This document shows positions 1-11,133 of a stretch of DNA of 64,000 nucleotides, piece after piece. The stretch comes from Myotis daubentonii (taxonomy: Eukaryota; Chordata; Mammalia; Chiroptera; Vespertilionidae). Below the pieces are notes generated by a model. It was not told the origin of the DNA, did not search any database, and was given only the letters and a program-made list of their open reading frames with translations. How positions within the stretch are numbered: position 1 is the stretch's first letter; every line of letters starts with the position of its first letter. The stretch is from positions 51,246,093 to 51,310,092 of the forward strand of contig NC_081849.1 in assembly GCF_963259705.1 (NCBI RefSeq), in the 5' to 3' direction. A program made the translations under genes and the position numbers.

Positions 1-168
1 TAGTTGCTCAAAAAATAGCAGGTGCTATTATGTAGATTGCAAGCCACCACTCCCTGGTAGTGGTACCATCCCCTGAGATAGTGGAATTTATCATTCTTGG
101 AAAACAAAAGAGAGAAAAATAAAAGGTCAGTTGGGGTGTCCTGCTGCAGTTCACTTATATCACTTATA

Positions 169-504
169 CTAGAAGCTCGGTGCACGAATTCGTGCACGGG
201 TGGGGTCCCTCGGCCTGGCCAGTGATCGAGGCTTATGGGGGGGTGCTGGTTGGCAGTGGGGAGTGACCACGGGAGGTTGGCCAGCCAGGGGGAGGGACTG
301 CGGGAGGTTGGCTGGGTGGGGGGTGGGGGGGCGGGCCGTGGGAGGTTGGCCAGCCAGCTGGGAGGAGAGGGGCCGTGGGAAGTTGGCTGTGGGAATGCAC
401 TGACCACCAGGGGACAGCTCCTGCGTTGAGCGTCATAGTGACTGGTCTACCAGTTGTTCCAGTCATTCGGTTGTCAAGGTCGCTTAGGCTTTTATATATA
501 TAGA
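169..504 (-). mobile_element. Non-autonomous Helitron (HeliBat type)
   Basis: Read on the minus strand, the element begins with TC and an AT-rich TATATATA stretch and ends with a short palindrome (gtgcacgaattcgtgcac) followed by CTAG. These are the terminal signs of vesper-bat Helitrons. The GC-rich interior has no replicase or helicase coding, so it depends on an autonomous element for movement. It carries a CACTGACCACCAGGGG-type block that recurs in other copies here. Confidence 0.85.
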
Positions 505-1600
505 TTGTTGGCTCACCTTGTTGGAGTGGGGCATGAAGCTCCTCCAACTCCCTCCATATGCTGGGTCAGGTACTGGGGGTGGGGTGAGGAGGGAGGTAGG
601 TCATGTGCATCATAAAATTGAAGGCATTGAGAAACAGACCTGGTTCCAATTTGTTCCCACTCTCTTCTGCTTGAAATTTAGCTTTTCTTCCCAACTCCTA
701 GACCTGTTGACTACAGCAACCACAGACCTACCATCAGACACAGAGGCAATAGCTTTCTGTAGACTTTTTCATCACCACCCACAATTGTGTAAGGTTTAAA
801 TCCTACAATAAATCCAATATTTCATATCATTTTTAGTGGTTGTTTCCCTGAGTGAATCCTAACTGATACAGAAATTGATACTATAAGTGATTCAGGGGTA
901 ACAGAATCTTAGGAATGGTTCTCTAAATTAGTTTTGGGCTATCTGGAATTGATTTTCTGATAGAATTAAGAGAGGCAACAGCAAAGGAGATGCTGGTAGT
1001 TCATGTCATGCAAAAGAGGTACTTGAAATATCACCTGTAGACATCTGTAATCAAGTGCCAATAAAAGGCAAGAATTTGAGTGAACCAACTCAAATGCAGA
1101 TGACCAAGGAAGATTTTAGTGAAAATAAGTAGGTTGGGAATGAATGGTTGCTTCCAAGTGCACTGAAGAATGTGAGGAAAGAAACTGATAAGCTCCAGGA
1201 TTTATGACTGTCCTGAAAGATAAGGATATCCTGAACCACAGGGCCAAGATTTCTGAAAATCAAATGTGAAATTTAATCCTGTGGGTGGCTGAATTACAAG
1301 TTGAATCCTCAGCTTTGCAGGGTTTCTTATGTTAAGGTTAGGACATAGATGGAGAAAAAATTGGACTTAAATTTTGGAATGGGAATATGTGAGCAGATTC
1401 CAATGAAACTGGGGACCTTGAACCCCTAAATTCTACTGAGTCTCCTTTGCCAGTAGACAGCCCTTCCATGCCTGATTGAAGAAGTTAGTCTTCCCCAGCC
1501 TGAAGACATAATATGTCATCCCTCGAGGCAATTGCCTCCCAGGAACAGCTGATCTTCAGGAGCTACCCTCATGCCGCTCATTACTTCTAGACCTATAACC
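505..1600 (+). mobile_element. Probable ERVL/MaLR remnant: LTR end plus internal 5' region
   Basis: The first 350 bp hold an AATAAA signal (about 805-811) and then the motif ctaactgatacagaaattg at about 860, which resembles the start of ERVL/MaLR-type internal sequence. About 700 bp of internal-like sequence follows, with stops in all frames. It is an old, decayed fragment with no intact gene. The family call is from memory and is the weakest of the LTR calls in this window. Confidence 0.4.
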
Positions 1601-1679
1601 AGACTCTGATGCTCAGGAGTGTGTGAGTAATCCACATTTTAAGAGGACCACATGGCAGGAGCAAGGGAAAAGGTAAAGC

Positions 1680-1825
1680 TATTACAGTGGCTTTCTAAGA
1701 GAGACATAGTGGTGGCTTCAAGGCAGGAGGTGGGAGCAGCAGAAGAGAGAGATAAGAGTTGGAGTTGGGGTTGATTTCTGGAATGCAGTTGCCAATGAGT
1801 TGGATTTGGTAAGTGAAAGAGAACT
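1680..1825 (-). repeat. L2 LINE fragment
   Basis: Antisense sequence (agtggtggcttcaaggcagg and onward to ttggatttggtaagtgaaag) resembles the distal part of the mammalian L2 consensus. It is short, diverged and without coding capacity. Confidence 0.45.
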
Positions 1826-2198
1826 GATTTACATTTAAACAAAATTTTCTTTTAGTTTCTTAAAATGGCTAATTATATTCTTTTTTTCATTTTTAATCCA
1901 GATAGCTTTCTCTCTTGCAGTTATATAATGTTTTGGATAATTAAACTTTCAGAGCTCTAGGAGTGCCTGAATGCTGTGCTCACATCCTCTTCAGTCTGTG
2001 CTGTGACTCTGGTTTATTAGACATGTGAAATCCAACCTCAATGTTTAGTCCTGGTCCTCCTGAATCACCAAAAATTCTGAGGATGTTGACTTGCTTTCTG
2101 CTTGTTGAAACTCAGTGGTCACAGGCCTCTTGGAAAAAGCAAGGTTTGTCAAACTAGCACACTTTAAAAAAAAAAAAATTCTCACCAGAGGATGTGTT

Positions 2199-2384
2199 GT
2201 TTTTTTATTGATTTTTAGAGAGAATGGAAGGGAGAGAGTGAGAGAGAAACATCAATTGGTTGCCCTCCGTGCACACTCAGACTGGGGATCAAATCTGCCA
2301 CGTAAGCTATGTGCCCTGACGGGGAATCAAACCCCCAACCTTTTGATGTATGAAATGACCCTCCAACTGAGCCACAGGGCAACC
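2199..2384 (-). mobile_element. Ves-type SINE
   Basis: On the minus strand there is a tRNA-derived head (gccctgtggctcagttggag) with diverged A and B boxes, then the SINE body and an A-rich tail. This copy is clearly older than the nearly intact copies elsewhere in the window. Confidence 0.7.
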
Positions 2385-2487
2385 TTAGCACTTGTGGCAT
2401 TTTGGGCCAGGGTATATAATATGAAATTGGGATATTTTTCCTACCTTGAAGGGAAGCCCAGAGATATGAGGAAAGAAAACATTGATC

Positions 2488-3316
2488 TGCCGGGGTCCTG
2501 CCCCAGCGGGTCCAGGGGTTCCCCAAAGGTGTGGACGGAGTTGGCGAAGAAGGAAGGACACGGAGACAGCGTTCAGTTGATCAGCAGCCTAGCCAGGATC
2601 TCCAGCCAAGTTCTGGTCTTGATCTCCAGAGAGGCTCTGCTTCGGATCTCCAGCGAGGTTCTGTAGCCATGTTCCCTCGCTAGGTTCTCCAGCCAGGTTC
2701 TGTCCAGGCTCTCCAGTCAGGTTCAGTGTCCAGGTTCCAGTCAGGTTCTCCTGCCAATCTCTGTAGTCAGGTTCAGTCCAGGATCCCTTGCCATGTTCTC
2801 CCGCTAGGCTCTGTCTCTAGGCTCCGAGGCCAGTCCCGGTCCAGGATCCTCTGGCATGCTCTCGCCAGCGAAGTTCTTCTGTCTCTAGGCTCCGTGTAGG
2901 TTCTGTCTTCTGAATTCTGTCTCCTGAGTTCTGTCTCTTGCTGTCTTATGAGTTCTGTGTTCTGAGTTCTGTGTCTTTCTGTCTTGTTACAACTGTATTT
3001 ATACCAGTTGATTCAATCCTATCAATCTCTATTACAAAGGTTAGGGCGTTTCTTATCTCCATTCCAGGGAGAAAAGATTATGTAGTTTAAGCATGATTGT
3101 TCGTAGTTAAAGGGATTAATTACCCGCCTGGCACTTAGTTGAGGGGTTTTATTCCCTCCCTAACTTCAGGGGGAAATCCCTACCTGGGGAAAACAACCTT
3201 TCTCAGAGACCTTGGTTAAAACACATAGTGCCAAGAAGGTGAGCAAAACATATTAAGAACAGTATGCCATATATGCCAGGTCCCTTGAAACAGCAAGCAT
3301 GGACCGGCTCCCGGCA
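2488..3316 (-). mobile_element. Solo LTR of a class II (betaretrovirus-like) endogenous retrovirus
   Basis: An 829-bp block is bounded by TG..CA-type ends (tgccggggtc on the plus strand, ctcccggca at the far end) and an exact 6-bp target duplication, ttgatc, at 2482-2487 and 3317-3322. Six-bp duplications are typical of class II ERVs. On the minus strand the LTR has a TATAAATA box near 3000 and, downstream of it, degenerate tandem repeats around gttctg/ctccag (about 2590-2970). No gag, pol or env sequence adjoins it, so recombination has left a solo LTR. A sister copy lies at 9298-10102. Confidence 0.85.
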
Positions 3317-3322
3317 TTGATC

Positions 3323-3955
3323 CAGTTTTGCTCTCCTGGATAGGAAGGTCTCCTTTTCCTTGCTTTCAGGGCTGTCATGAGAGTTGGGACAATTAGAAGT
3401 TTAGACACCCAGAAGAGAGCCTGGCTCCCACTTGAGGCCTCTCTAATGAGTGACTTGCCTACAAAGATAGTTGCCCTGGTGATGCTGGTGGCTTTCCTGG
3501 GAGGGAAAATAGTTTCCATCCTCCTTTTTTTTTTTTTTTTTTAAATTTCAGGATGTAACTGACAACCAAATTGTATCATATCACAGTACAGACTTATTAC
3601 TATGGAATTATTATTTTTTTTCCTGATTTCAACCCCTTCCTATAATGGATCCTACCATCAGGGCCAAAGGCCTCTTCAGATTCTACTGCATAAGGGTACA
3701 TCTTTTAAATATTTAGTATTTCAACAAATAAAAAATGTAGTATTCTATAAATAAGTAATTTTTAGCCATTTTCATCAATTAAGCTTTATTTCATGCAAAG
3801 GAGAAGGGTAATGGCTTATGATTTTCTTACTAAACCAGCATATAAAATGAAATGTTAAATTAAAATTCTATCAAAAGTACATTTGATATTGTCATGGGTC
3901 CAAGACCTGATGGGTCCTCAGAATTACCTGTAGAACATCTTAAAGATGCCTGTTT
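3323..3955. other. No recognisable feature; AT-rich DNA with a T-tract
   Basis: A 20-bp T tract at about 3523-3542 is the only structure. The rest has no open frame of note and no repeat I recognise. Confidence 0.4.
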
Positions 3956-3959
3956 GAGG

Positions 3960-4230
3960 CCATAACAAATGTGCTTCTAAGAACATCTTATACTTGTCTT
4001 TGGGGGCACATATATATCCATCTCTGTGGAGTGTATATCTGAGACTAGAATTGCTAAGTCATAGGCTACGCATGTGCTCAACTATTGTAGATACTCCCAA
4101 AGAGTGTCTCCAAGTGACTGTACAAATTAATACCCACATCTCTGGTGTATGAGAATCCCCCTTGTTCCATATTCTTATTGCTCGGTATTCTCTGTCCTTT
4201 TATACTAATCATTCTGATGACCCTTTTAAT
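3960..4230 (-). repeat. L1 fragment (ORF2 3' region), antisense
   Basis: The plus strand carries the order typical of antisense L1: agaattgctaagtcata, then actcccaaagagtgtctcc, then acaaattaatacccacatc and gtgtatgagaatccc. The L1 ORF2 region is short and interrupted by stops. Confidence 0.55.
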
Positions 4231-4279
4231 TTGCTGAGATATCCTGAACCACTAACGAACCACCCTAGTCCAAGCTTCC

Positions 4280-5065
4280 CTCATCGGTGTCCCTGGCAAC
4301 TGCAATGACTATAACTGGTCTCCCTGTTTCCTCTCTCGCTTCTCCAGATCTCCTCCCCACCCCTACCCTCTTCCCAGCAGCCCCAGAGATCTCTTACTTA
4401 GCATGTAAATCAATCACAGTAGTCTCCTGCTCCAAACCCTCCAGTGACTTCTCACAACTAGCAAATAATCCAAACCACCATCTTGGTGAGCAAAGCCCCG
4501 CTGTACGGTCCTTGCTTTCCCATACTGTCCAGCACCGTAGCCACTAGCCACAGGTGGCTATTGCGTATTTGAGATGCTAGTAATAGTAAAAATATATTTT
4601 TAAATATTTCCATTCATGGAGCCACATGTGACAAGTGTGATTGAAAAGCTGGATTTTAGACTTTATTTTCTTTATGTTAAGTTTAAACAGCTAGTGGTTA
4701 TCACAGGGAATAGCACAGATGTAGACTATCTCCATCATCACAGAAAGTTCTACTGGACACACGGCTCTGGCTGACCTCCTGCTGTCCCCCTGCTTACTGG
4801 ACGTGGGCGCCACTGGCTGACCTTCTGCTCCTCACCCACATCAAGCGCCTTCTCCCTAAGGGTTTCTGCACAGAATGTTCTCTCTTCCTGGACTTTGTTG
4901 CCTGTTGATCTTCACAGGATAGCCTTGTCTCAGCTTCAATGTTACTGCCTCAGAAAGACCTTCCCTTTCCACCCAAATGAAAGTCTCCCTATTGTATTAT
5001 CTTCAAAGCACTTCTGGTAGGTAAAAGTACTTTCTAGGTGGAATTGTTTATTGTTTATTGCCAGT
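4280..5065 (+). repeat. L2 3' fragment split by a short DNA-transposon-like insert
   Basis: The left part (ctggtctccctgtttcctct to ccaaaccctccagtgactt) and the right part (ctgacctcctgctgtcccc to aagaccttccctttccaccc) match consecutive blocks of the L2 3' end. Between them, about 4521-4760, lies a segment starting tgtccagcaccgtagccac and ending in ctactggacac, whose ends are partly inverted repeats. That insert is probably an old hAT-type MITE of unknown family. Confidence 0.5.
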
Positions 5066-5234
5066 ACCTGCATTTTGGCATGATATTGACTCTAGCGTGG
5101 GTGGAGGACTTGGGCTTGGAGAGGCAGAATTTCCACTTCTGTGAATAAGAGAGCAGGAAGTGAGCACAGGTGCTTTTCTTGGAAGGAGAAAAAATGCAGC
5201 AAAGCTTATACCTCATGATTTATATTTTCTTAAA

Positions 5235-5406
5235 AGGAAGGAAGGGAGGGAGGGAGGGAGGGAGGGAGGGAGGGAGGGAGGGAGGGAGGGAGGGAGAAAG
5301 GAAGGAAGGAAGGAAGGAAGGAAGGAAGGAAGGAAGGAAGGAAGGAAGGAAGGAAGGAAGGAAGGGAGGGAGGGAGGGAGGGAAGGAGGGAGGGAGGAAG
5401 GGAGAG
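5235..5406. repeat. Purine microsatellite (GGGA)n(GGAA)n(GGGA)n
   Basis: About 170 bp of uninterrupted purine is organised in three blocks: GGGA units, then GGAA units from about 5300 to 5365, then GGGA again. The long open frames across it (E/G/R/K-rich on one strand, L/P/S-rich on the other) are artefacts of the repeat. Confidence 0.95.
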
Positions 5407-5599
5407 GTTGTCTGCCAAATGTGAGCCTGCTGGGGATACGGTGATTTGAGAATAAAGAGAACCTAGTAGAGAACTGCTGAAAAGGCTGTGGCTGGCTACA
5501 ACTAAGGGGGCGACTGAGGATCTAGAAGGGAGTGGAGGTCATAAATGGCTTGTGGCACAATCTGTAGTGTGATTTTTCTCCAGAAAGAGAAGCAGCCCA

Positions 5600-5765
5600 G
5601 ATCTGCTTATCACATTTAATTCTTGTAACAGCCTCTGATATGTATGCTAAAGTGTCCCCACTATACAGGTAATTTAACTAAAAGGAAGAGATGTGAAATG
5701 ACACACCTAAGACAAGGAAGCTAATAAGTGAAGGAGCTAGAATCTGAACCCTGGCACTTGGAAAC
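5600..5765 (-). repeat. MIR SINE, antisense
   Basis: Matches the antisense MIR order: cacatttaattcttgtaac, a cccactatacaggtaattt block, then aagctaataagtgaaggag and gaatctgaaccctgg. It is ancient and diverged. Confidence 0.55.
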
Positions 5766-6076
5766 CAGAGCCAGAGTTCTGCGCCACATCTCCATACAGC
5801 CCTCCCGCCTTATCAGCATCACGCATAGTCGGCATGTCATTAAAAATGTGACACATGTCCATTGCAGAACTTCCCATTCCTTCCAAAATGGCAAACAATG
5901 CGTAAGAAACAAGATGGATATGTAACTTAATAACATTGGCATAAAGTTACATTAATCAAAACCTTTGCACACAAATAATACATAGTATGCAAGGATGCAT
6001 ACAAAAAGACAGTAATTACTTTGGTTGTATATGGGGGATTTAGGGATAAACAGGGAATAGACAAAATATGAGAGGG

Positions 6077-6304
6077 GCCCTAGCCGGTTTGGCTCAATGG
6101 ATAGAGCGTTGGCCTGCAGACTGAAGGGTCCCAGGTTCAGTTCCGCCAAGGGCACATGCCTGGGTTGTGGGCTCGATCCCCAGTAGGGGGTGTGCAGGAG
6201 GCAGCCGATCAATGATTCTCTCTCATCATTGATGTTTCTATCTCCCTCTCCCTTCCTCTCTAAAATCAATAAAATATATATTTTTTAAAAGTATCTTTTA
6301 AAAA
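6077..6304 (+). mobile_element. Ves-type SINE with target duplication
   Basis: A nearly complete copy with tRNA-like head (tagccggtttggctcaatgg, B-box-like ggttcagttcc), body, CT-rich stretch and tail ending aaaatcaataaaatat. The flanks aaatatgagagggg (6064-6077) and aaatatgggagggg (6305-6318) form a 14-bp target duplication with one mismatch. Confidence 0.9.
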
Positions 6305-6748
6305 AAATATGGGAGGGGCCTTGCACGATCATCTGGGGGTAATGGCCATGACTGAGAAATCTAAGTCAGTACTCTGCACCTGGGGTCAGGTAAACCAGGG
6401 CTGCCCAGCCCAACTCTCAAGATGTGAAGACCAGGGACAGAAGCTTCCCTCCTCCCCACAGAGGTCTCACACTGCTCCAACCTCACAGGGCTTAGGGTGG
6501 AATGGGGAAGATTTAATTCATTCACAACTGCTTATAAATATTTTTTAAAATGTTACTAGCATTTGTCATTCAAAAATATGAATAGTTATCAAGTTTAGGT
6601 GAGGCAAAAAAAAAATGGACCTTCAAAGCAAAAGCCTAATAAATAAAAAATGTTATATATTTAATGGTTCTCATCCTTGGAAGTGACTCTCAAATACACT
6701 TCCATATGTTAGAAATCCACAGCTCTGCAGCATGACCTAGGGATCTGA

Positions 6749-6751
<3 letters not shown>

Positions 6752-6795
<44 letters not shown>
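6752..6795. repeat. (GT)n microsatellite
   Basis: About 22 perfect GT units followed by an ATGCATGTG tail. Likely length-polymorphic. Confidence 0.95.
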
Positions 6796-6798
<3 letters not shown>

Positions 6799-6879
6799 CA
6801 TGTGTTTTGAAAACAGCCCCCAGATCATTTTCATGCTTGAGAAGAAGTGCACTGACACTCAATGAGTACCAGTTTCCTA

Positions 6880-7210
6880 GTCAGACACAGAAGGGAGGGA
6901 CATTTCAGGCAAGAATAATAACAATGCGGCATGGAAAGTCCTGATGGGCTCAGGTGTGCGGAGATCAGTGGTGGAAGCAGATGCAGTGGGTCAGACACCA
7001 ACGTCCAGGGAGGCAAGGCTGTGAGCACCGCACCTCACTCTGGAGCTCGCAGGGGTTAGCCCAGGTTTTTAAGCAGGAGGTGGCATGATCACATGTGGCG
7101 GTTGGACACATAACTCGGGCGGACAGCCACACAGACTGGACTACAGGGCTGCAGGGATTGGTGTACAGGCTAAGTAAAAATGGAAGACGGAAGGCAGCCG
7201 CATCCACTTT
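6880..7210 (-). repeat. L2 LINE fragment, antisense
   Basis: Contains the antisense L2 pattern gggacatttcaggcaagaat followed further on by ttaagcaggaggtggcatga and tcacatgtgg. No coding capacity. Confidence 0.45.
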
Positions 7211-8443
7211 CTACCTAATAGATGAGGGAGGTCCCGGATGATTCTGTTGTTTCCATTGTTAGAGACTCAGATGATTTTGATGTTTCCATTGTTAGAGGCT
7301 CGGTAGAAGGTGGCTCTAGGAACATCAAGCCTCCTACTTAATTTATAAATTGTGCAGAGACAAGATCAGGAGAAAGCAGGCAGCTGAGCCACCCTAGAAA
7401 TAAATCAACCTCTTCCTTTTTTGAGTAATGTAAACCAGAATGGTTATGTTTAAACTGTTGTGTTCATTTCATCCGGCCCTCCCCCTAGGGTGGACGCCTG
7501 GTAGGAGTAACTATTGCAGTTTTTTGTTCCAGATACGAATGCTGTGCACGAGGAGCTCAGCTTCCGTGGTATCTTATGTTGGATCATCTGATTTAGCTTT
7601 CTCACTCCCTGGGGCTGTCTGGGCTGAGTGTAATTGCTCAGCAAATCTGCCAGCACCTTAAGCCTTAAATCAGCTTGTAAATATCACTGACCCACCAGAG
7701 TGCATTGTTTGTCATTCTGGTCTTGAGCATCTGTATCTCTTTATGCTTTATTTTTAGTACCTTCTCCCTCCTACCCAGACCATTCCCTTCTCACCCACAT
7801 TGTTAGACTCTTTTTCTCCCTGCTTCAGTCTTGGTGGATGATTATAAAAGCAACAGTTTTAAGTCCTTGTATAAAGTACTGTTCTAATAAGCATGTTGCA
7901 GTTCAGCTCAGAATCCTCCACAGCGGCAGCTGAGAAGTCCCGCTGAGAAACGGTGCAATAAACCAACAAACAGATGTGGAGGCCATGGACAAGAGAACGT
8001 CGGGAGATGAGAAAAAGGGAAGAGCCCAATGAATTCACATGGAGACAGCAAATACATTTATTGAGGAGAGAGACGAAAGATATTTAAAAAGTGAGGGATC
8101 ACTATTCAGGAGAGAAGTGACAAAACAAATGATTAAAAAATAATCGCCAGGAGCAGAGAGGTGGGTAAGGCAGATATTTTCACCCAAGTCTAGTACAACA
8201 GAAAGAGGCAACATCTCTGAAAACTTGACAAGATCGAAAAGAAATAACTTCTTACAGTAGCAATTCAGTCTATGTTAACTTCTGTAAGGAATTTCATCCA
8301 GTTCGGTGACACACACAGCAAACTAGATAAGTTGCTCCTTGCTCTTATGTTTAGAATCCCAAACTGTCAGACATCTACTTCCTTGATTCTTCATTGAATG
8401 CCTTATGATGTCCAAACGCTACCCACCTACCATTTATACCCTC
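7211..8443. other. No recognisable gene or repeat
   Basis: Ordinary AT-rich unique-looking DNA. I see a short direct repeat (gatgattttgatgtttccattgttagag-type, about 7235-7295) but no conserved open frame, RNA gene or known transposon end. Confidence 0.5.
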
Positions 8444-8489
8444 AAACTTACTTATTTATGTATTTATGTATGTATGTATGTATGTATTT

Positions 8490-8705
8490 AATTTTTATTC
8501 TCATGGAGGATAATGCTTAGAGAGAAAAAGGAAGAGAGGGAAGGAGGGAGGGAGGGAAGGAGGAAGATGTAGAGGGAAACATGTATTGCTAGCATTCCGT
8601 ATGTGCCCCAACTGGGGACTGAAACCAAAACCCAGGTATGTGCCCTGTTCAGGAATCGAACCGGCAACTTTTCCATGCACAGGACAATGCTCAACCAGCT
8701 AAGTT
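8490..8705 (-). mobile_element. Ves-type SINE, diverged, beside a (TATG)n tract
   Basis: A minus-strand SINE with head agctggttgagcattgtcct and B-box-like ggttcgattcc. A (TATG)n tract at about 8459-8489 adjoins its A-rich tail. The flanks aaacttacttattta and aaacttatttat suggest an imperfect target duplication. Confidence 0.75.
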
Positions 8706-8769
8706 AAACTTATTTATAATTGAACTTAGATAAGTTTTTCAGAATACTATATCACACTAACTCACTTTT

Positions 8770-8950
8770 GAGAGTTTACCATGTGTTGAGCAAAGCACCA
8801 AAGATGTGACAGAACTTTTCTTGTGATTTATCACAACTTAGGGAGATAGACTGTTCTCTCTGCTTCATCAAGATGGGACCATTCCCATGATTAATACTTA
8901 GCAAAGGTATATGCCCACCATTGGAGAGGGATTTGAACAGTCATGGAGTC
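8770..8950 (-). repeat. Probable MIR, antisense
   Basis: The weak antisense MIR layout (accatgtgttgagcaaagca ... gattaatacttagcaaagg ... ggatttgaacagtcatgg) is visible but diverged. Confidence 0.35.
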
Positions 8951-9297
8951 TGGATGCTTTATTTATAAGCCTTGATTTATAAGTCTTTCAAATATCAGAT
9001 AGGATCTGAATTTTTCAGGAATGTAGTCACAAATTTTGCCATTAGAGGTTCACAGGAAAACATGAGTTTCCTGAAGGAAGTTAAGTGACTAAACAGTGAC
9101 AGAAGAGATAAAAGAACAAGTCAACCAGAAAGTCGTGGACAGGACTTTTGGAAAATGCACCAATTGATCACAATGATGTGAGTTTCAGACCACTTCCTAG
9201 CTTTCCTAGAGCTAACTTTGAGGCAGGATAGTAAGACGCTAGCATTCCTTGGCAAGTGGCATAAGGAAAACTGAGACAAAAATCATTAAAGAAGGCC

Positions 9298-10102
9298 TGC
9301 CGGGGTCAAACCCCAGCAGGTCCAGGGGTCCCCAAAGGTGTGGACGGAGTCGGCGAAGAAGGAAGGGCACGGAGACAGCGTTCAGTTGATCAGCAGCCTA
9401 GCCAGGATCTCTAGCCCGGATCTCCAGCCAAGTTCTGGTCTGGATCTCCAGAGAGGTTCTGCTTAGGCTCTCCAGAGAGGTTCTGTCCAGGTACTCCAGT
9501 CAGGTTCAGTGTCCAGGTTCCAGTCAGGTTCTCCTGCCAATCTCTGTAGTCAGGTTCAGTCCAGGATCCCTTGCCATGTTCTCCCGCTAGGCTCTGTCTC
9601 TAGGCTCCGAGGCCAGTCCCTCTCCAGGATCCTCCGGCATGCTCTCTCCAGCAAAGTTCTTCTGTCTCTAGGCTCCGTGTAGATTCTGTCTTCTTGATTC
9701 TGTTCTAAGTTCTGAGTTCTGAATTCTGTCTCATGATTTCTGTGTTCTGAGTTCTGAGTGTTTCTGTCTTGTTACAACTGTATTTATACCAGTTGATTCA
9801 ATCCTATCAATCTCTATTACAAAGGTTAGGGCGTTTCTTATCTCCATTCCAGGGAGAAAAGATTATGTAGTTTAAGCATGATTGTTCGTAGTTAAAGGGA
9901 TTAATTACCCGCCTGGCACTTAGTTGAGGGGTTTTATTCCCTCCCTAACTTCAGGGGAAAATCCCTACCTGGGGATTCAACCTTTCTCGGAGAGGTGACC
10001 TTGGTTAAAACACAGCGCCAAGAAGGTGAGCAAACATATTAAGAAAAGTATGCCATATATGCCAGGTCCCTTGAAACAGCAAGGATGGACCGGCTCCCGG
10101 CA
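9298..10102 (-). mobile_element. Solo LTR, second copy of the class II ERV family
   Basis: An 805-bp copy of the LTR at 2488-3316, in the same orientation, with its own exact 6-bp duplication aaggcc (9292-9297 and 10103-10108). The 3' half of the plus-strand sequence (from about 9770) is nearly identical to copy 1. The repeat-rich R/U5-side region differs in unit number, which explains the length difference. No internal viral genes lie next to it. Confidence 0.88.
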
Positions 10103-10204
10103 AAGGCCAAACAATTGGAGCAATTTACAGCCAGCTAATGAAAATCACAAGGTTTTGTCTTCCCTAACCATGAGCACTTAGGAGCAAGTGGTTTACACTT
10201 TTTA

Positions 10205-11131
10205 GAGTAAGCATGTCAAACTCATAGGCATAAGTCACGGGCCAAATAAACAGGTTTAAGTTTATGTGGGCCGCAAAAAAACAAAAGCTTCAATTTTCAT
10301 AGAAACGTAGGTTTATTTTGATAGAGACATGCTGAATTCAAAGGGCTCAAATAAATGAGTAATCATTAATATAAAATAATAGAACCTTTTAATACAAATT
10401 TATATTTTTTTCTTGAACATTAAATTACCAGACACAGATTAATAAGTGTAACACAAATAAACCTATTTTTCTTGTTCTCCAAAAGCGAAATATTTCCTGT
10501 TGCGCACACCAAACAAGTCAGTCCAAGACCAATGACATAGCAGTTGGCTGCTAAAATATTTGCTGGTAATATTAGTGGAGAGAAATGATGCACCTGCGCA
10601 TGAGGGAAATGAATGCAACACAATTATAGTAATCAGGCATTAGCGAATGTTGTAGTTCGTTATTAATAACTTAATTTTTACAATATCCTGTTATTCATAA
10701 TTATTAATAACGAACTATATTCGTGTTGCATTCATTTCCCTTATGTGCCTTACGTGCAGGTGCACCGTTTCTCTCCACTAATACTAACAGCAAATATTTT
10801 AGCAGCTGATTACCACGTCATTAGTCTTGGACTGACTTGTTTGGCGTTCGCAACAAGAAATATTTCATTTTCAGAGAATAGAAAAATCGATTTGTGTTAC
10901 GCGTATTGATTTGTGCAGTTATTCAGTGTCTGGTAATCTTCAAGAAAAAATATTAATTTTTATTAAAATGTTGTATTATTTTATGTTAATGATTACTCAT
11001 TTCAGCCCTTTGTATTGACCATATATCTATGGTTCTATGAAAATTGAAGCTTTTGTTTTTTTTGCAGCCCACATAAACTTAAGCCTTGTTTATTTGGCCC
11101 GAGTTAGCCTTTGAGTTTGACATGCTTGCTC
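10205..11131. mobile_element. 927-bp palindromic DNA transposon (foldback/MITE-like)
   Basis: The two halves are inverted copies of each other across almost the full length, meeting near 10670. Matching landmarks include gcatgtcaaactca at the left tip against gagtttgacatgc at the right tip, aagcttcaattttcataga against its complement, and gtggagagaaa against tttctctccac. The ends are flanked by TA (10203-10204, 11132-11133), which fits a TA-targeting element, but the superfamily is not settled; hAT is the alternative. No transposase frame is visible. Confidence 0.8.
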
Positions 11132-11133
11132 TA

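Noticed and set aside
5160..5444. Charged E/G/R/K-rich frames around 5.2-5.4 kb
   Set aside because: Pure translation of the purine microsatellite in three frames.
2488..10102. A complete provirus between the two LTRs
   Set aside because: Each LTR has its own different 6-bp duplication, and the DNA between them holds L1, L2, SINE and microsatellite sequence with no gag, pol or env.
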